A program made the translations under genes and the position numbers. 64,000 bases of DNA from Nocardiopsis_C rhodophaea (lineage in GTDB: Bacteria; Actinomycetota; Actinomycetes; Streptosporangiales; Streptosporangiaceae): positions 310,001 to 374,000 of the forward strand of contig NZ_BAAAPC010000002.1 in NCBI RefSeq assembly GCF_039530945.1, written 5' to 3'. This document shows positions 17,280 through 26,000 of the stretch, in pieces. The notes beneath the pieces were generated by a model. It searched no databases. It was not told the origin of the DNA and saw only the letters and a list, made by a program, of their open reading frames with translations. Each line of letters starts with the position of its first letter. Position 1 is the stretch's first letter.

Positions 17280-18962
17280 GTGGCCGCACACGGCGCTTCC
17301 CCCGCAGAGCTCTTCGAACGGCACCAATCGACCCTCCAGGAGGCGGTCAAGGCCATCCACGGCCGGTACTTCTGGACACCCCACCCGGAGTCGCCGAGCC
17401 CGAAGGTGTACGGCGAGGAGGCCGCGCCCCAGGGTCAGGCGGCGTTCGAGGCCTACCTCGGCACGGACTTTCCCATCGACCAGCCCGGGGGTGACGACCG
17501 CATCGTCACCGAGCGCTCCCCGTACGGGATCACGCTGGGTGTGGGCTACCCGCACGCCGACGCCGACGCCCTCATCGCCGCCGCCCAGGCCGCGCTGCCG
17601 TCCTGGCGCGACGCCGGGCCCGAGGGCAGGGCGGGGGTGTGCCTGGAGATCCTGCACCGGATCAACCAGCGCAGTTTCGAGATGGCGCACGCCGTCCAGC
17701 ACACCAGCGGGCAGGCCTTCGTCATGGCCTTCCAGGCCGGCGGCCCGCACGCCCAGGACCGCGGGCTGGAGGCGCTCGCCTACGGCTACGACACGATGGC
17801 CCGCTACGCCAGCTCCGCGCGCTGGGAGAAGCCGCAGCGCAAGGGCGACCCGCTGGTCATGGACAAGCGCTTCCACGTGGTGCCGCGCGGGGTCGCCCTG
17901 CTGATCGGCTGCAACACCTTCCCCACCTGGAACTCCTACCCGGGCCTGTTCGCCAGCCTGGTCACCGGCAACCCGATCATCGTCAAGCCGCACCCGCGCG
18001 CGGTGCTGCCGCTGGCGATCACCGTGGCCGTCGCCCGCGAGGTGCTGTCCGAGGCCGGCCTCGACCCGAACACGGTGCTGCTGGCCGCAGAGCGGGCCGA
18101 CGAGAAGCTGGCCGCGACCCTGGCGGTCCGGCCCGAGGTGAAGATCGTGGACTTCACCGGCTCCACCGAGTTCGGCCAGTGGCTGGAGGAGCACGCCCGC
18201 CAGGCCTTCGTGTGCACGGAGAAGGCCGGGGTCAACGCCATCGTCGTCGACTCCACCGACGCCTACAAGAAGATGCTGGGCAATATCGCGTTCTCGCTGT
18301 CGCTGTACAGCGGGCAGATGTGCACCACGCCGCAGAACATCTTCGTGCCGCGCGGCGGTATCGAGACCGACGAGGGGCACAAGAGCGCCGAGGAGGTGGG
18401 CGCCGACCTCGCGGCGTCGGTGTCCGGGCTGCTGGGGGACGAGACGCGGGCCACCGGCATCCTGGGCGCCATCGCCAACGACGGGGTACTGCGCCGCATC
18501 GAGGAGGCGGGCAAGCTCGGTGAGGCCGTCCTGGAGTCCTCGGACATCGCCCACCCCGAATTCGCCGACGCGACCGTGCGCACGCCCGTCATCGTCAAGC
18601 TCGACGGCGACCGGCGCGACGTGTACGGGCGCGAGCACTTCGGGCCGATCTCGTTCCTGGTCACCGCGGAGGACACGGATGACGCGCTGCGGCTGATGCG
18701 CGAGACCATCACCGAACGCGGAGCCCTCACCGCCGCGGTGTACGCCACCGGCGAGGACGTGCTGGACGCGGCGGAGAAGGCCGCGCTGGAGGCCGGTGTC
18801 AACATGTCGGCCAACCTGACGGGCCAGGTCTTCGTGAACCAGTCCGCGGCCTTCAGCGACTACCACGGCAGCGGCGCCAACCCGGCCGCGACGTCGTCGC
18901 TGACCGACCCGGCGTACGTGTCCGGGCGGTTCAGCTTCGTGCAGTCGCGGCGCCACGCGTGA
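17280..18962 (+). CDS. paaN: Phenylacetic acid degradation protein PaaN (aldehyde dehydrogenase family)
   Basis: Protein of 560 residues from GTG 17280, with GGGAG nine bases upstream; an upstream in-frame ATG at 17184 lies inside the operator. It belongs to the aldehyde dehydrogenase superfamily: the nucleotide-binding FTGSTEFGQWLEEHA, VPRGVALLIGCNTFPTWNSYPG, and the catalytic Cys region SGQMCTTPQNIFVP are visible. It presumably oxidises the ring-opened semialdehyde of the phenylacetyl-CoA pathway, the task of the PaaZ dehydrogenase domain in enteric bacteria; the hydratase domain of PaaZ is not present. A terminator follows, so paaN may be its own unit. Confidence 0.9.
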   Translation: MAAHGASPAELFERHQSTLQEAVKAIHGRYFWTPHPESPSPKVYGEEAAPQGQAAFEAYLGTDFPIDQPGGDDRIVTERSPYGITLGVGYPHADADALIAAAQAALPSWRDAGPEGRAGVCLEILHRINQRSFEMAHAVQHTSGQAFVMAFQAGGPHAQDRGLEALAYGYDTMARYASSARWEKPQRKGDPLVMDKRFHVVPRGVALLIGCNTFPTWNSYPGLFASLVTGNPIIVKPHPRAVLPLAITVAVAREVLSEAGLDPNTVLLAAERADEKLAATLAVRPEVKIVDFTGSTEFGQWLEEHARQAFVCTEKAGVNAIVVDSTDAYKKMLGNIAFSLSLYSGQMCTTPQNIFVPRGGIETDEGHKSAEEVGADLAASVSGLLGDETRATGILGAIANDGVLRRIEEAGKLGEAVLESSDIAHPEFADATVRTPVIVKLDGDRRDVYGREHFGPISFLVTAEDTDDALRLMRETITERGALTAAVYATGEDVLDAAEKAALEAGVNMSANLTGQVFVNQSAAFSDYHGSGANPAATSSLTDPAYVSGRFSFVQSRRHA

Positions 18963-19032
18963 CCGATCCGGCACCCGTGCGGGCCGATCACCCCCGTCGG
19001 GGTGGTTGAGCCCAGCGCGTCGGAGGCGTGGG

Positions 19033-19059
19033 GAAGGCGGGGCCATTGACCCCGCCTTC
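19033..19059 (+). terminator. Hairpin terminator after paaN
   Basis: GAAGGCGGGG (19033-19042) pairs perfectly with CCCCGCCTTC (19050-19059) around the loop CCATTGA. It lies between the paaN stop and the operator before paaA, which suggests that paaA has its own promoter. Confidence 0.7.
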
Positions 19060-19074
19060 TCCCTCGCAGTATTT

Positions 19075-19096
19075 TCTAACTGAACGTTCGGTAGGT
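19075..19096 (+). promoter_or_regulatory. PaaR-type operator before paaA
   Basis: The 22-base stretch from TCTAACTG through CGGTAGGT is a near copy of the site at 17179-17200 (shared TGAACG-TCGGT and GTAATG) and fits the same dyad consensus with about three deviations. It starts 62 bases before the paaA start, in the expected promoter position. Confidence 0.6.
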
Positions 19097-19136
19097 AATG
19101 GCGGCCGCCCGGGAAGGGCGGGCGGGAGGACACCAC

Positions 19137-20111
19137 ATGACCGCGACCGACAGCGCACCGGACACGGCGTCGGATGCCGGGCGCGAGCGCTTCGACGCGA
19201 TAATCGCCGCCGACGAGCGGATCGAACCGCGCGACCACATGCCCGACGACTACCGCAAGACCCTGGTCCGGCAGATCGCGCAGCACGCGCACTCCGAAAT
19301 CATCGGCATGCAGCCAGAGGGAAACTGGATCACCCGGGCCCCCAGCCTCAAGCGCAAGGCAGTCCTCATCGCCAAGGTCCAGGACGAGGCCGGGCACGGC
19401 CTCTACCTCTACAGCGCCGCCGAATCCCTGGGCGTCGACCGCACCGACCTGCTCGACCTGCTCCACCAGGGCCGGCAGCGGTACTCGTCGATCTTCAACT
19501 ACCCCACGCTGACCTGGGCCGACGTCGGCGCCATCGGCTGGCTCGTGGATGGTGCGGCCATCACCAACCAGGTGCCGCTGTGCCGCTGCTCCTACGGCCC
19601 CTACGCCCGCGCCATGGTGCGCATCTGCAAGGAGGAGAGCTTCCACCAGCGCCAGGGCTTCGAGAGCCTCTACGTCCTCGCGCGCGGCACCGACGCGCAG
19701 CGGGCCATGGCGCAGGACGCCGTGAACCGGTGGTACTGGCCGTCGCTGATGATGTTCGGCCCGCCCGACGCCGAGTCGCCGCACAGCGCGCAGTCCATGG
19801 CCTGGAAGATCAAGCGGTTCTCCAACGACGAGCTGCGGCAGAAGTTCGTCGACATCATCGCGCCGCAGGCCGACGCGCTCGGGCTCACCCTGCCCGACCC
19901 CGACCTGCGATGGAACCCCGAACGCGGGCACTACGACTACGGCCCCATCGACTGGGAGGAGTTCACACAGGTCCTCAAGGGCAACGGGCCGTGCAACCGG
20001 CAGCGCCTGGCTCACCGGCGCGCCGCCCACGACAGCGGCGCCTGGGTCCGCGAGGCGGCCCGCGCCCACGCGGCCAAGCGTGCCGCGCGGGCGCAGCGGG
20101 AGGCCGCGTGA
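19137..20111 (+). CDS. paaA: Phenylacetyl-CoA 1,2-epoxidase subunit A (catalytic)
   Basis: Catalytic di-iron subunit of the multicomponent monooxygenase that epoxidises the ring of phenylacetyl-CoA, 324 residues. Carboxylate and His ligands are in IAKVQDEAGHGLYLYSAAES and RICKEESFHQRQG (ExxH pairs); ferritin-like helices surround them. ATG 19137 has GGGAGG about seven bases upstream. It heads paaABCDE with short gaps or overlaps. The C-terminal 30 residues are an Ala/Arg-rich tail. Confidence 0.97.
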   Translation: MTATDSAPDTASDAGRERFDAIIAADERIEPRDHMPDDYRKTLVRQIAQHAHSEIIGMQPEGNWITRAPSLKRKAVLIAKVQDEAGHGLYLYSAAESLGVDRTDLLDLLHQGRQRYSSIFNYPTLTWADVGAIGWLVDGAAITNQVPLCRCSYGPYARAMVRICKEESFHQRQGFESLYVLARGTDAQRAMAQDAVNRWYWPSLMMFGPPDAESPHSAQSMAWKIKRFSNDELRQKFVDIIAPQADALGLTLPDPDLRWNPERGHYDYGPIDWEEFTQVLKGNGPCNRQRLAHRRAAHDSGAWVREAARAHAAKRAARAQREAA

Positions 20112-20152
20112 GCGGTCAGGCCGGAGCGGTGAACGGAAGGGAGCGAAACGGC

Positions 20153-20467
20153 GTGAGCCCCAACGATGACGGACGCGGCGGCCGGAGAGGCGAGTGGCCG
20201 CTGTGGGAGGTGTTCGTCCGGGCCCGGCGCGGCATGTCCCACGTGCACGTCGGAAGCCTGCACGCCGCCGACGCCGAGCACGCCCTGTACAACGCGCGCG
20301 ACCTCTACACCCGCCGCCAGGAGGGGGTGAGCGTGTGGGTGGTCCCGGCCGCCGCGATCACCGCCTCGGCGCCGGAGGACAAGGGCGCCTTCTTCGACCC
20401 GGCCGAGGACAAGGTCTACCGGCACCCGACGTTCTACGAGGTCCCCGAGGGGGTGGAGCACCTGTGA
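20153..20467 (+). CDS. paaB: Phenylacetyl-CoA epoxidase subunit B
   Basis: Small subunit that bridges PaaAC heterodimers, 104 residues from GTG 20153, with AAGGGAG nine bases upstream. Family blocks: WPLWEVFVRARRGMSHVHVGSLHAADAEHALYNARDLYTRR and the C-terminal DPAEDKVYRHPTFYEVP. A GTG at 20108 overlapping the paaA stop would add 15 residues not found in usual PaaB. The stop overlaps the paaC start. Confidence 0.95.
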   Translation: MSPNDDGRGGRRGEWPLWEVFVRARRGMSHVHVGSLHAADAEHALYNARDLYTRRQEGVSVWVVPAAAITASAPEDKGAFFDPAEDKVYRHPTFYEVPEGVEHL

Positions 20468-21276
20468 GCGAGCCCAACGGCACCGTCAACGCGCCCGCGG
20501 CCGACACCGCGCTGGTCGCCTACGTGCTGCGGCTGGGCGACGACGCGCTCATCGCCAGCCACCGGCTCGCCGAGCTCGTGTCCAGCGCGCCGCAGCTGGA
20601 GGAGGACGTCGCCCTCGCCAACATCTCCCTCGACCTGCTCGGCCAGGCCCGTGCGCTGCTGACCTACGCCGGGCGCGCCGAGGAGCAACTGACCGGCGTG
20701 CTGCGGACCGAGGACGACCTCGCCTACATGCGCGATGAGAACCAGTTCGTGAACTGCCGCCTGGTCGAGCTGCCCAACACCGACTTCGCGCACACCATCG
20801 CCCGGCAGCTGCTGTTCTCCGCCTACGCCTACGAGCTCTACGGGACGCTGGTCGACTCCGCCGACGAGACCCTCGCGGGTGTCGCCGCCAAGGCGGTCAA
20901 GGAGCTCGACTACCACCGAGACCACGCCGCGCTGTGGACCGTGCGGTTGGGTGACGGCACCGACGAGAGCAACGCGCGCATGGCGGCGGCGCTGAAGGCG
21001 TTCTGGCCCTACGTCGATGAGGTGTTCGCCTCGGACGACGTGACGCGCACCGTCGCCGCGGCCGGCACCGGGACCGACCCGGCGTCGCTGCGGCCGGCCT
21101 GGGACACCTACATCGACGGCGTCCTCGCCGAGGCCGGGCTGGACCGCCCGGACACACCGCCCCTCACCGGCCTGGCCGGGCTGGGCGGCCGCCAGGGCGT
21201 GCACACCGAGACCTTCGGCTACCTGATCGCCGAAATGCAGCACCTGCACCGTTCACACCCGGGGGCGACGTGGTGA
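20464..21276 (+). CDS. paaC: Phenylacetyl-CoA epoxidase subunit C
   Basis: Structural subunit of the epoxidase, 270 residues, a ferritin-like helical protein related to PaaA but without a working di-iron site. Visible family blocks are YVLRLGDDALIASHRLAELV, DVALANISLDLLGQARALLTYAG, YMRDENQFVNCRLVELPNTDFA and ELDYHRDHAALWTVRLGDGT. GTG 20464 overlaps the paaB stop (GTGA), and the stop abuts the paaD ATG by one base, so the operon is tightly coupled. Confidence 0.96.
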   Translation: MSEPNGTVNAPAADTALVAYVLRLGDDALIASHRLAELVSSAPQLEEDVALANISLDLLGQARALLTYAGRAEEQLTGVLRTEDDLAYMRDENQFVNCRLVELPNTDFAHTIARQLLFSAYAYELYGTLVDSADETLAGVAAKAVKELDYHRDHAALWTVRLGDGTDESNARMAAALKAFWPYVDEVFASDDVTRTVAAAGTGTDPASLRPAWDTYIDGVLAEAGLDRPDTPPLTGLAGLGGRQGVHTETFGYLIAEMQHLHRSHPGATW

Positions 21277-21848
21277 TGTCCCGGGAGACAGAGCGGTCCC
21301 GGCGGGCGGCACCGTCCGCCCCCGCCGGGACGAACGAGGATGCCGAGCGCTCCGACCGCGCCGGCGGCGACGCCGCGGGCATCACCCGCCTGGTCGGATC
21401 CGTCCCCGACCCGGAGATGCCCATGGTCGACCTGGCGGACCTCGGCATCCTCCGCGACGTCAGCGTCGACGGCGCCGGGGCCGTCACGGTGACCATCACC
21501 CCGACCTACTCGGGGTGCCCGGCCATGGACACGATCCGCGACGACATCCGCGCCCGCCTGGCCGAGCACGGCCACACCGACGTCACCGTGCGGACGGTGC
21601 TCACCCCGCCCTGGTCCACCGACTGGATCACCGCGGAGGGGCGGCGCAAGCTCGCCGAGCACGGCATCGCACCCCCGCCGCAGCGCGCCCAGCGGCCGAA
21701 CGCCACCTTCGTCCCGTTGTCCGTCCGCTGCCCCCACTGCGGCGCGACCGACACCCGCGAGGTGAGCAGGTTCGGTGCCACCGCGTGCAAGGCGCTCTAC
21801 GTCTGCGCCGCCTGCAAGGAACCCTTCGACCGCGTCAAACCCCTCTGA
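21276..21848 (+). CDS. paaD: PaaD, MIP18-family Fe-S assembly protein of the phenylacetate operon
   Basis: Protein of 190 residues from ATG 21276 (TGATG with paaC); a GTG six bases earlier is also possible. Residues about 35-120 form the MIP18/DUF59 domain: VPDPEMPMVDLADLGILRDV and TITPTYSGCPAMDTIRDDI with the conserved Cys. The C-terminal end is a zinc-ribbon-like module, CPHCGATDT...C...CAAC, as in other PaaD proteins. It is needed for maturation of the iron clusters of the epoxidase system, probably PaaE. Confidence 0.93.
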   Translation: MSRETERSRRAAPSAPAGTNEDAERSDRAGGDAAGITRLVGSVPDPEMPMVDLADLGILRDVSVDGAGAVTVTITPTYSGCPAMDTIRDDIRARLAEHGHTDVTVRTVLTPPWSTDWITAEGRRKLAEHGIAPPPQRAQRPNATFVPLSVRCPHCGATDTREVSRFGATACKALYVCAACKEPFDRVKPL

Positions 21849-21898
21849 CCGGCCGGCCCGAACGCCTTTCGGCACGTCCATCGAGCACCAGGGGAGCC

Positions 21899-23017
21899 AT
21901 GAACACAGAAGTCAGTGAGCGCCCGGCGGCCGCGCGCACCCGCGGCGTGTTCCACCCGCTGACCGTGGCGGCGGTCGACCGGCTCACCGACGACGCGGTG
22001 GCCATCACCTTCGATGTCCCCGAAGAGCTGGCCGAGGAGTTCCGCTTCGTCCAGGGGCAGCACCTCACCATCCGCTGCGAAATCGACGGCCGGGAGCTGC
22101 GCCGCAACTATTCCATCTGCTCTCCCGCCCCCGACGGCCCGCTGCGGATCGCCGTCAAGCGGCTGGAGGACGGCTCCTTCTCCGCCTACGCCAACGAACG
22201 GCTGCGCCCCGGCGACGTCCTCGACGTCATGCACCCGATGGGAGGCTTCCACGTCCCGCTCACCCCCGGCCGGGCCCGCGTCCACGCGGCCGTCGCCGCG
22301 GGCAGCGGGATCACGCCGGTGCTCTCGATCATCACGACGACCCTGGCCGCCGAGCCGTCGAGCACGTTCACCCTCGTCTACGCCAACCGCACCGCGCGCG
22401 ACGTGATGTTCCTGGAGGAGCTGCAGGACGTCAAGGACCGCTACCCCCAGCGGTTCCAGCTGGTCAACGTGCTCAGCCGGGAGGTGGGCGAGTCGCCGCT
22501 CAGCAGCGGACGCCTCGACGCCGACAAACTCGACCTGCTGTTCACCCGCCTCATCGCGCCCGACGAGGTCGATCACTGGTACCTGTGCGGCCCGGCCGAA
22601 CTCGTCCGCCTGGTCCGCGACGGCCTGCGCGCACGCGGGATCCGCGGGGACCGCGTGCACTACGAACTCTTCCACGCCGAGGACGAGCAGCCGCTGCCGC
22701 GCCGCCGCCACACCGAGGGCGGCGGAGCTGCCGCCGCCACCAGCCACGTCCGCTTCACGCTCGATGGGCGCACCACCACGGTCGACGTCGACCCCGACGC
22801 CGAAACCGTCCTGGCCGCCGCCCTGCGCGTCCGCGACGACGCGCCCTACGCCTGCCGCGGCGGAGTCTGCGGGACCTGCCGCGCCAAACTCCGGGAGGGC
22901 GAGGTCGACATGGCCCGCAACTACGCCCTCGAACCCGACGAACTCGCCGACGGGTACGTCCTCACCTGCCAGTCCCGCCCCCTCACCGAGAACGTGGTCG
23001 TCGATTACGACGCCTGA
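21899..23017 (+). CDS. paaE: Phenylacetyl-CoA epoxidase reductase subunit
   Basis: Electron-transfer subunit, 372 residues; ATG 21899 follows GGGGAG. An N-terminal FAD domain (RRNYSICSPAPDGPLRIAVKRL), an NAD(P)-binding domain (VAAGSGITPVLSIITTTL, YLCGPAEL) and a C-terminal plant-type 2Fe-2S ferredoxin domain with CRGGVCGTC and a final Cys in VLTCQS. It passes electrons from NADPH to PaaA. It is the last gene of the visible cluster; paaG, paaZ, paaF, paaH and paaJ are not in this window. Confidence 0.96.
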   Translation: MNTEVSERPAAARTRGVFHPLTVAAVDRLTDDAVAITFDVPEELAEEFRFVQGQHLTIRCEIDGRELRRNYSICSPAPDGPLRIAVKRLEDGSFSAYANERLRPGDVLDVMHPMGGFHVPLTPGRARVHAAVAAGSGITPVLSIITTTLAAEPSSTFTLVYANRTARDVMFLEELQDVKDRYPQRFQLVNVLSREVGESPLSSGRLDADKLDLLFTRLIAPDEVDHWYLCGPAELVRLVRDGLRARGIRGDRVHYELFHAEDEQPLPRRRHTEGGGAAAATSHVRFTLDGRTTTVDVDPDAETVLAAALRVRDDAPYACRGGVCGTCRAKLREGEVDMARNYALEPDELADGYVLTCQSRPLTENVVVDYDA

Positions 23018-23312
23018 CGCCGCCAGCCCCACGGGCACCGATTCACGGCGCGGGCCGATAACCGCCCACATGGCGTTCGAGGGGATGGCCGAACCGCGTC
23101 GCGTGGTTCAGCCCCCGCTTGAAGGGGGCGGAGCTCCCACGTCAGGGCGTCGTCGAGCGCCGCCCTCGGGCTTCCCCGTCCTCGGTGTGCTTGGGCGGCC
23201 GTGTCGGCTTTTCCGATGTTCTGGGGTAACGACGCCGGGGTCGTGTCCCGTCCCCCAATGACATCGGACGCGCCCCCGGGATAGCGGTTCATGGGATCTT
23301 AGTGTTCAGGCC
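23018..23312. other. Intergenic region after paaE with repeat remnant
   Basis: The convergent gap after paaE holds GCCCCC (23111-23116) facing GGGGGC (23124-23129), a weak hairpin, and a fragment related to the palindromic element at 5883-6339 (listed separately). I see no gene. Confidence 0.5.
23191..23226. repeat. Third, partial copy of the palindromic element end
   Basis: TGGGCGGCCGTGTCGG at 23192-23207 is identical over 16 bases to 5885-5900, and CCGATGTT at 23213-23220 repeats 5918-5925 with a shorter gap between them. The rest of the arm is not preserved. It looks like a diverged or related repeat end. Confidence 0.4.
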
Positions 23313-23774
23313 TCAGGCCTGGTCACCCATGTATTTCTTGTAGGCCGTGCCGTTCTTGTAGCCGGTGTCCATCCAGCCCTCTTCCTGCACCCCTTTCTCG
23401 CTCCAGCTGCCGTCCTTGGCGATGTACCCCTTGTCCAGCCAATACTTGAACTGAAGCAGGCTGACGACCGGGTCGTCGGCGTACTCGATTCTGTTGGGGT
23501 TCATCCAGCCCGTCTCCCTCAGTCGGACGATCTCCTGGTAGGCCTTGGCCGGGTCGATGGTGACGAACACGGTGGGTTTCCCCTTCGATACGGTGTTCTG
23601 CGCCTTCACCGGCTGTTCGCCTCCCACCGAGGCTGTGGCGGGGGAGACCGCGATACGTGCGTTCTGCGCGGCTTTGGCAGCTTCGGGCCCGAAGTTCGGA
23701 CGTTCCATAAGCATGGCGACAGCCGGGGCCCCGACCATGGCTATCAGGGCAACGGCGGTCAGTTTCTTCCGCAT
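23313..23774 (-). CDS. Secreted protein of unknown function
   Basis: Protein of 153 residues from ATG 23774, with GAGGAG seven bases upstream (a TTG two codons earlier is in frame). A signal peptide, MRKKLTAVALIAMVGAPAVA, is followed by a mature part with no family I recognise: KPTVFVTIDPAKAYQEIVRLRETGWMNP, then LLQFKYWLDKGYIAKDGSWSEKGVQEEGWMDTGYKNGTAY. Two Trp-Met dipeptides in similar settings (ETGWMNP, EEGWMDT) suggest a small internal repeat. No Cys is present. The gene stands alone. Confidence 0.7.
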   Translation of the reverse strand: MRKKLTAVALIAMVGAPAVAMLMERPNFGPEAAKAAQNARIAVSPATASVGGEQPVKAQNTVSKGKPTVFVTIDPAKAYQEIVRLRETGWMNPNRIEYADDPVVSLLQFKYWLDKGYIAKDGSWSEKGVQEEGWMDTGYKNGTAYKKYMGDQA

Positions 23775-23926
23775 CTTCAATCTCCTCGGGTCCGCGGCCT
23801 TGAATTCGGCTCACGCAGAGGACGCGTATGAGCGTCCCGTGGTTTTCACGCGGATTCCTTGCGGCCACATCACGGTGGCCCGTGGAGTGTGCTGCGGTTG
23901 TGTATCAGCCCTGGCGTGGTGCGGGG

Positions 23927-24517
23927 TCAGTCGCGTTCGATGCGGGTGTCGGCATCCGGCTCGTGATCGCGGTGCCGCCCGCCGTAGGGCCGGGTCGGCC
24001 GTTCGGTCGCATCGCGGTAGCCGCTGCTGTACCCCGTCCCGGGCACGGTCCCGTCCTCGCGGTGGGTGCGCCGTGTGCCGCGGTTGGGGCGCACGGAGCT
24101 CCCCCCGACGCTGGTGAGCAGCGAGATGATCGCGATACCGGTGACGGCGTTGATGACGCCCGTGGCGATCTGGCTGGCCAGGGACGCGCTCTGGGTGAAC
24201 GGGCTGACCGCGGCGACGATCGTTGCCAGCCCGACGATCCAGCCGAAGAACGTCATCGGCCGAGGGGCGCTGAGCAGAAGCAGGTGCAGCAGGGCGGTGG
24301 CGATCAGCGCGGCCGCGGCCGCCATGGCCGCGTAGACGCCGGTACCGGCGTCGCCGAAGTATCCGGCTTCCTCAGGGGCGAGCACCGGGATCTGCAGCAC
24401 CCCGCGTGCGACGAGCGTCCCCACCAGTATGAGCAGCCCGGCGACCACGGCCGTGGCCAGTCCGCCCGACCACAGCCGGGTGACGTTGATACGCCGATCG
24501 TTCCCATATTCGCTCAT
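23927..24517 (-). CDS. Four-helix membrane protein, DUF6069-like
   Basis: Protein of 196 residues from ATG 24517, preceded by a GGGGGGACC ribosome site. It has four hydrophobic segments: GLATAVVAGLLILVGTLVAR, AAMAAAAALIATALLHLLLL, TFFGWIVGLATIVAAVSPF and ATGVINAVTGIAIISLLTSV. The conserved AGYFGDAG loop and this layout match small actinobacterial DUF6069 proteins. The C-terminal 55 residues are hydrophilic, rich in Arg, Gly, Thr and Asp, and likely cytoplasmic and disordered. Function unknown. Confidence 0.75.
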   Translation of the reverse strand: MSEYGNDRRINVTRLWSGGLATAVVAGLLILVGTLVARGVLQIPVLAPEEAGYFGDAGTGVYAAMAAAAALIATALLHLLLLSAPRPMTFFGWIVGLATIVAAVSPFTQSASLASQIATGVINAVTGIAIISLLTSVGGSSVRPNRGTRRTHREDGTVPGTGYSSGYRDATERPTRPYGGRHRDHEPDADTRIERD

Positions 24518-24689
24518 GCCGGTCCCCCCTGATACGGCGCCGAATACGGTCATGGCACCCATACCCGGACACCTATGGCCATAATCGCCCGTCCCGCGCG
24601 GCGGAGGAGTCGGGAGCCGCGTCGGCGGGGCGGCGGGCGGCGCGGGCGGTGGTGGACGGAACCGGGCGCGGGGTAGGGGAGACCGCGGT

Positions 24690-26000
24690 TCAGACGGCGG
24701 GTCCCCCGGGACGGACGGCCGCGGCGATGTCGGCCGCTAATGTCGCCATATCCTGCGTGTCCAGGGCAGATATGGTCACCCGGATGCCCGGCGGCGAGTC
24801 GAGCCGAAAACGGCGCCCTGGTGTGCAGGACCACCGGCGTGCCAGCAGCCCGGCGACCGCTCGGGCCTCGTCGGGAACCTCCACCCACACGTTGACCCCC
24901 GACCTCCCGCGCCCGCGCAGGCCGTGGCGCTCCAGCTCCCTGATGAGCCCCGCACGCCGCTCGCCGTAGGACCGCCCCGCCTGCTCCGCCGAGACTTCGG
25001 CGCGCCGCCGCAGCTCGACAAAGGCCTCCTGGAGGACCTGGCTCACCCAGCCGTGCCCGGACTGCTGCTGGGCGCGGACCCGGTCGACGGTGACGGGGTC
25101 GCCGGTGACCATGGCCAGCCGCAGGTCCGGACCGTACCCCTTGGCGACCGACCGGACCAGGGTCCATCTTTCGGTAGCGCCGCCGATGCGTTGGAAGGGC
25201 AGATCGACGAACGCGAACCCGTGGTCGTCCTCGACCGTCAGCACCTGGGGGTGATCGGCGAGGAGGGCGCGCAGGCAGGCGGCTCGCTCGGCGCTGATCG
25301 CCGCGCCGGTCGGGTTCTGCGCCCGGTTGGTCACGATGACGGCCCGCGCCCCGCCGCGCAGGGCCGCGTTCAGATCGTCGGGCAGCGGCCCCTCATCATC
25401 CATCCGCATCGGCACCCGCTTCAGCCCAAGGCCCGCGGCGAGGTCGTATTCGCTGGGCCAGCCCGGATCCTCCAGGGCGACAGTGTCGCCGGGCCGCAGC
25501 GAGGAGCGCAGCACCCGGTCGATACCGTCGAGGGCACCCGAGGTCAGGGTCAGCGCGGAGCAGGGAACGCCATCGGCTTCGAGGATGGCCCGCGCCTCGT
25601 CTCGCATCTCCGGGAGGATCGGCGGATCGCCGTAGAGCGGGTGGCGGCCGGAGCGCCGTGCCGCCACGGCGGCAAGGGCGGCGCCGAGGTCGGGGAGCAG
25701 CCGGGGATCGGGGTTGCCGCTCCCGGCGTCCCGGGTGTCCGGAGAGGCGGCGGCCTCGGTGTCGCGTGGAAGGCTGGCGGGGCGGGCGCGGACGCGGGTG
25801 CCGCGCCGACCGCCGGTCTCGACGAGCCCGCGGTCCCGCAGCAGCCGGTAGGCGGAGGCGACGGTGTTGGGGTTGACCCCCAGCTCGCTGGCGAGGTCGC
25901 GGATCGAAGGAAGAGCCGTCCCCGATGGCAGGTCACCTTCGATGATCGCCTGCTCGACGCTGCCGGCGATCTCGTACGATCCGCGTCCGGTGATGGCCAT
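24690..26000 (-). CDS. MocR-type regulator: GntR DNA-binding domain fused to an aminotransferase-like domain
   Basis: Protein of 436 residues from ATG 26000. Residues 1-75 are a GntR winged helix (QAIIEGDLPSGTALPSIRDLASELGVNPNTVASAYRLLRDRGLV). After a 35-residue linker comes a fold-type I PLP domain: LTSGALDGIDRVL, VTNRAQNPTGAAISAERA, VEDDHGFAF and the PLP Lys in VRSVAKGYGPDLRLAM. Such regulators usually control vitamin B6, GABA or transport genes next to them; here no target is evident nearby. Upstream is the gap before the betaine synthesis gene. Confidence 0.9.
   Translation of the reverse strand: MAITGRGSYEIAGSVEQAIIEGDLPSGTALPSIRDLASELGVNPNTVASAYRLLRDRGLVETGGRRGTRVRARPASLPRDTEAAASPDTRDAGSGNPDPRLLPDLGAALAAVAARRSGRHPLYGDPPILPEMRDEARAILEADGVPCSALTLTSGALDGIDRVLRSSLRPGDTVALEDPGWPSEYDLAAGLGLKRVPMRMDDEGPLPDDLNAALRGGARAVIVTNRAQNPTGAAISAERAACLRALLADHPQVLTVEDDHGFAFVDLPFQRIGGATERWTLVRSVAKGYGPDLRLAMVTGDPVTVDRVRAQQQSGHGWVSQVLQEAFVELRRRAEVSAEQAGRSYGERRAGLIRELERHGLRGRGRSGVNVWVEVPDEARAVAGLLARRWSCTPGRRFRLDSPPGIRVTISALDTQDMATLAADIAAAVRPGGPAV

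Noticed and set aside
17277..20069. A 930-codon open frame on the minus strand across paaN, paaA and the gap between them
   Set aside because: It is the mirror of strongly coding plus-strand genes in GC-rich DNA; its composition (Gly, Arg, Val, Asp rich) and lack of any domain show it is not a gene.
23111..23129. Hairpin GCCCCC/GGGGGC after paaE as a terminator
   Set aside because: Only six base pairs and about 95 bases after the stop; not strong enough to call.
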